The notes under the pieces were generated by a model. It worked only from the letters and a program-made list of their open reading frames with translations, was not told the origin of the DNA and searched no databases. Shown here one piece after another: positions 61,701 to 64,000 of a DNA stretch of 64,000 bases. The stretch comes from Kudoa neothunni. Lineage: Eukaryota > Cnidaria. The first letter of the stretch is position 1. Each line of letters starts with the position of its first letter. The stretch spans positions 7,440,001 through 7,504,000 of the forward strand of contig OZ199838.1 of NCBI GenBank assembly GCA_964304625.1, given 5' to 3'. Position numbers and translations under genes: made by a program.

Positions 61701-61785
61701 ATATTAAAATAATGTTTAAATTTTTGGGGAAAAATATGCAATGGTTTTCGAGATATTCGTTGCCTGACCTATAGCCACTTCCTTG
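58774..61785 (+). mobile_element. ZSWIM-type MULE transposon
   Basis: Inverted ends of about 165 bp (58774-58940 and 61620-61785, sharing AGTGGCTATAGGTCAGG near the tips) enclose a transposase on the plus strand. Both tips touch the word TCTACA, a possible but short target duplication. Long inverted repeats and a MULE-SWIM transposase fit this superfamily. Differences between the ends are roughly one in fifteen, so it is of intermediate age. Confidence 0.85.
59077..61392 (+). pseudogene. MULE transposase with SWIM finger (ZSWIM3-like)
   Basis: The ATG at 59077 (MALSMFTVGMRYVSFEDLHIAI) is the best start, because the upstream open frame runs into the terminal repeat. An N-terminal zinc-binding region (CPVKITLGTSNDGAFLEIRSC, LEHNH) and LPKQRK, ETGKNIRLKSIHNI lead to the catalytic domain: LYPEVMFVDATH (first Asp, near 59755) and CTLVTDKDEKL (second, near 60010). 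A SWIM finger CSCVFYRSFSLPCSHIL (about 60635-60690) follows, then a tail SVGRPRGSRLTKIG. A 58-nt intron is likely at 59794-59851 and another near 61272-61303. Breaks: a frame change near 59650, a stop after VDATH, and a damaged part around 60120-60180. ZSWIM proteins of vertebrates derive from such elements. Confidence 0.82.
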
Positions 61786-61943
61786 TCTACACTCACGTAT
61801 TTAACATAACAGAGAATTCTATTTTTATCGAAAATTAAAAGTAAACATCTCAGAAATTGGGCATCTAAAACAAGCGTCGATTTAACTAAAAAATACTATA
61901 CACAAGCATAACTAAAATAAATTCAATAACTAAACACAGACGG

Positions 61944-63999
61944 CTATCGCTTGGAAAACACACGTGAAATTCTCCATGCATTGGGATCTTCGTGTTTGTT
62001 GTAAAGAGGCTCCAGTTTTTGGCGACTTTTAGCTTTGCTCAGTTTGGTTGAATCGGCAAACTTGAAATAAGAGGGAGCAAACTCTACCAACCACTTTGGA
62101 TCAATTGCAGTGGCTTCACGCATATACTCTCTCGTGGTGAGAACAAGTTCATGGTAAACAACCCATTCGGGTTGCCTGTTGAACAACGATGACGACGGAT
62201 GTATGTACACAGTTTGAGAGTCGGTAATAGTTTTGTATCCTTCCTGGGGATCCTTTTTAGCAGCATTTCTGAAATATCCACTGCAAATAGCCATTTGGAC
62301 TTGAGACGGATTTTTTCCACAAGATTTAACTTCTAGTTTGTGTCTCTCCATAATACCAAGCATTTGTTTTCGAATATCTTGAGCTCTTTTTAATGAACGG
62401 GCGTGTACAAAATTGTCGTAACACCAAGGAGAAGAGTAACGACTTTGTTTCCAACCATTATACACCGCTAACAGCGTGAGATGGTCTCCTTCTGCTTGAT
62501 TGAAACGAGATTTACGTTGATCTGCCAACGCTTGTTTTTCTTTCGGTCGATAGAAAACACTCTGCACAGACAACATAGAGACTATAGTCAAAATCTCTTC
62601 ACTGCAGCCTAAATGAACAGAGTGAATCAACATTTTAGAGAGTTGTGGCTCGAGAGGAAAACTCAGCCATTCGACGGCCTAATTTGGTCAACAATCCATC
62701 CTCACCATCCAACGCACCAAGAGAGTGCAATTGCAACATTGCATTTGTCATAGTCTGGTAGGGAGGTGGATCCATAAAATCAAAGTGGAGCAAATCATTG
62801 ATGCCCATGGCTTTAAGAGCTAAAATTGTGCTGGCAAGGTTGGTTCGTTGTATTTCTGGCACATTGGTGGCCAACATTTCATCACGATAAGCCCTTTCAG
62901 TGTACATCCGATAACATTTGCCAGGACCAGTTCTTCCAGCTCGACCAGCACGTTGTTTAGCTTGTGCCTGAGAGATAGGTACCACAGTAAGTTGATCAAT
63001 TCCATTTTGTGCGTTGTAAACTTTCTGTTTCACAAATCCCGGATCAACAACATAATATATGCCATCGATGGTAAGAGAAGTTTCGGCAATGTTGGTAGCA
63101 ATAATCACTTTCCTACTTCCAGGAGGTGCAGGTTCAAAAATTCGAGTCTGCATCTCACTAGGTAGAGCCGAATACACTGGTAATATGATTAGTTCAGGCA
63201 CTTCTGATCCAAGAGCTTTAATTCGTTCAAATAAAATCTCACAAGCATTGTCAATCTCTTCCTGACCAGTGAGAAATAGCAGTATATCACCAGCAGGCTC
63301 AGTTAGATGGATCTGCATAACTGTGATAAGTGATGCGTCAACATAGTCAGGTTCTGGCTCCATCGAATATAACACTTCGACTGGATATGTTCTACCGGGT
63401 ATGGTAAAGATTGGGGCTTCGTAAAAATAGGATGAAAACTTTACTGCATCCAAGGTTGCCGAGGTTACAATAAGTTTTAAATCTTTACGCTTTTTAATTG
63501 CTTTTTTCAACAACCCAAATAAAACGTCAGTATGGATGGTTCTTTCGTGGGCCTCATCCAACATGATGATCGAGTATGAATTTAGATCAGGATCTATCAA
63601 GCATTCTCTTAAAAGCATACCATCAGTCATGTATTTAATAATGGTTTTATCGGTAGTGCAATCTTCGAAACGGATAGTGTAACCGACGTGTTCACCAAGG
63701 GTGCACCCAAACTCCTCTGAAACTCTTTTTGCAACTGACATAGCAGCAACTCTACGTGGTTGAGTACAGCCAATTTTTCCAGTAGCTGTATAACCACATT
63801 CAGCCAAATATTGAGTTATTTGTGTAGTTTTTCCAGACCCTGTTTCGCCAATAACTACCAAGATTTGGTTTTCAGCGATAGCTTTCACCAACTGATCCTT
63901 AAGTTCATATATTGGTAAGCCTCGGCGTTGCTCCACAATAGAGAGATTTGTACGTCTTCCAAAACTTATTTTGTTTCCACCAAGAGCCGAACGTTTCCA
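61944..63999 (-). CDS. DHX8-like: DEAH-box splicing helicase DHX8/Prp22, 3' part
   Basis: The 5' part lies beyond the window. The visible 685 residues run from [31 protein letters not shown] to [12 protein letters not shown]. Motifs in order: GETGSGKTT (Walker A), [39 protein letters not shown] and [11 protein letters not shown], then the winged-helix, ratchet and OB-fold region ([45 protein letters not shown]). The match to animal DHX8 is close throughout. The enzyme uses ATP to release mRNA from the spliceosome. Between MAEF and [13 protein letters not shown] the frame is one base too long at a TTTT run (62656-62659), while all else is intact and conserved, so a sequence error is the likeliest reason. 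No intron is seen in 2 kb. Confidence 0.95.
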
Positions 64000-64000
64000 C

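Noticed and set aside
62640-62665. Programmed frameshifting in DHX8
   Set aside because: No known case in this family and several other genes here show the same homopolymer pattern; error is simpler.

Overview
The window is metazoan nuclear DNA: AT-rich and packed with transposable elements, with a few spliced host genes whose introns are very short (about 25-110 nt). No species is named. CPEB1, cyclin T, MINDY and DHX8 homologues point to an animal, and the tiny introns suggest a compact-intron or fast-evolving lineage. All coordinates and splice junctions were read by eye from GT/AG signals, reading phase and family resemblance.

Left part, 1-23.8 kb, is a transposon graveyard with nested insertions. 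A cut-off Tc1/IS630-like transposase (1-712) is followed by piggyBac-1 (775-7140). A whole-looking Ty3/gypsy element (1463-6201, identical-looking 421-bp LTRs, 5-bp duplication GCTAT) sits inside piggyBac-1. Element X (7147-10539, about 60-bp inverted ends, 9-bp duplication) sits exactly at the piggyBac-1 stop and is itself split by piggyBac-2 (7769-10165). Next come Merlin-1 (10604-11637), a Helitron-like element (11723-13961) split by an intact Tc1-like transposon (12434-13939), a FLYWCH-type MULE remnant, a broken gypsy element, a pogo/Tigger remnant (19156-20788) and a dead piggyBac-3 (21499-23827).

Middle part, 24.9-48.4 kb, holds the host genes. Two MINDY-like deubiquitinase genes lie in tandem on the minus strand (24951-25935 and 27349-28587); the second appears to lack the catalytic histidine. 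On the plus strand are an unrecognised Ser/Asn/Tyr-rich protein with a Cys/His cluster (35219-36402), a CPEB1-type translational regulator (41104-43340) and a 12-exon cyclin T gene (45850-48422). An inverted pair of 560-bp MITEs brackets CPEB, and a second Helitron-like copy lies at 29844-31022.

Right part, 48.4-61.8 kb, is again transposons: a piggyBac-type MITE, SINE-like repeats, a MULE deletion derivative (52798-54348), Merlin-2 with near-identical 217-bp inverted ends around a decayed transposase (54353-57621), and a ZSWIM-type MULE (58774-61785). The window closes with the 3' two-thirds of a DHX8/Prp22 spliceosomal helicase on the minus strand (61944-63999).

How the genes relate: cyclin T (transcription elongation), DHX8 (splicing) and CPEB (mRNA translation) act at successive steps of mRNA life, but nothing in the sequence shows co-regulation. 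One-base frame breaks at homopolymer runs in conserved genes such as DHX8 suggest sequence errors, so single frameshifts should not be taken as proof of pseudogenes.
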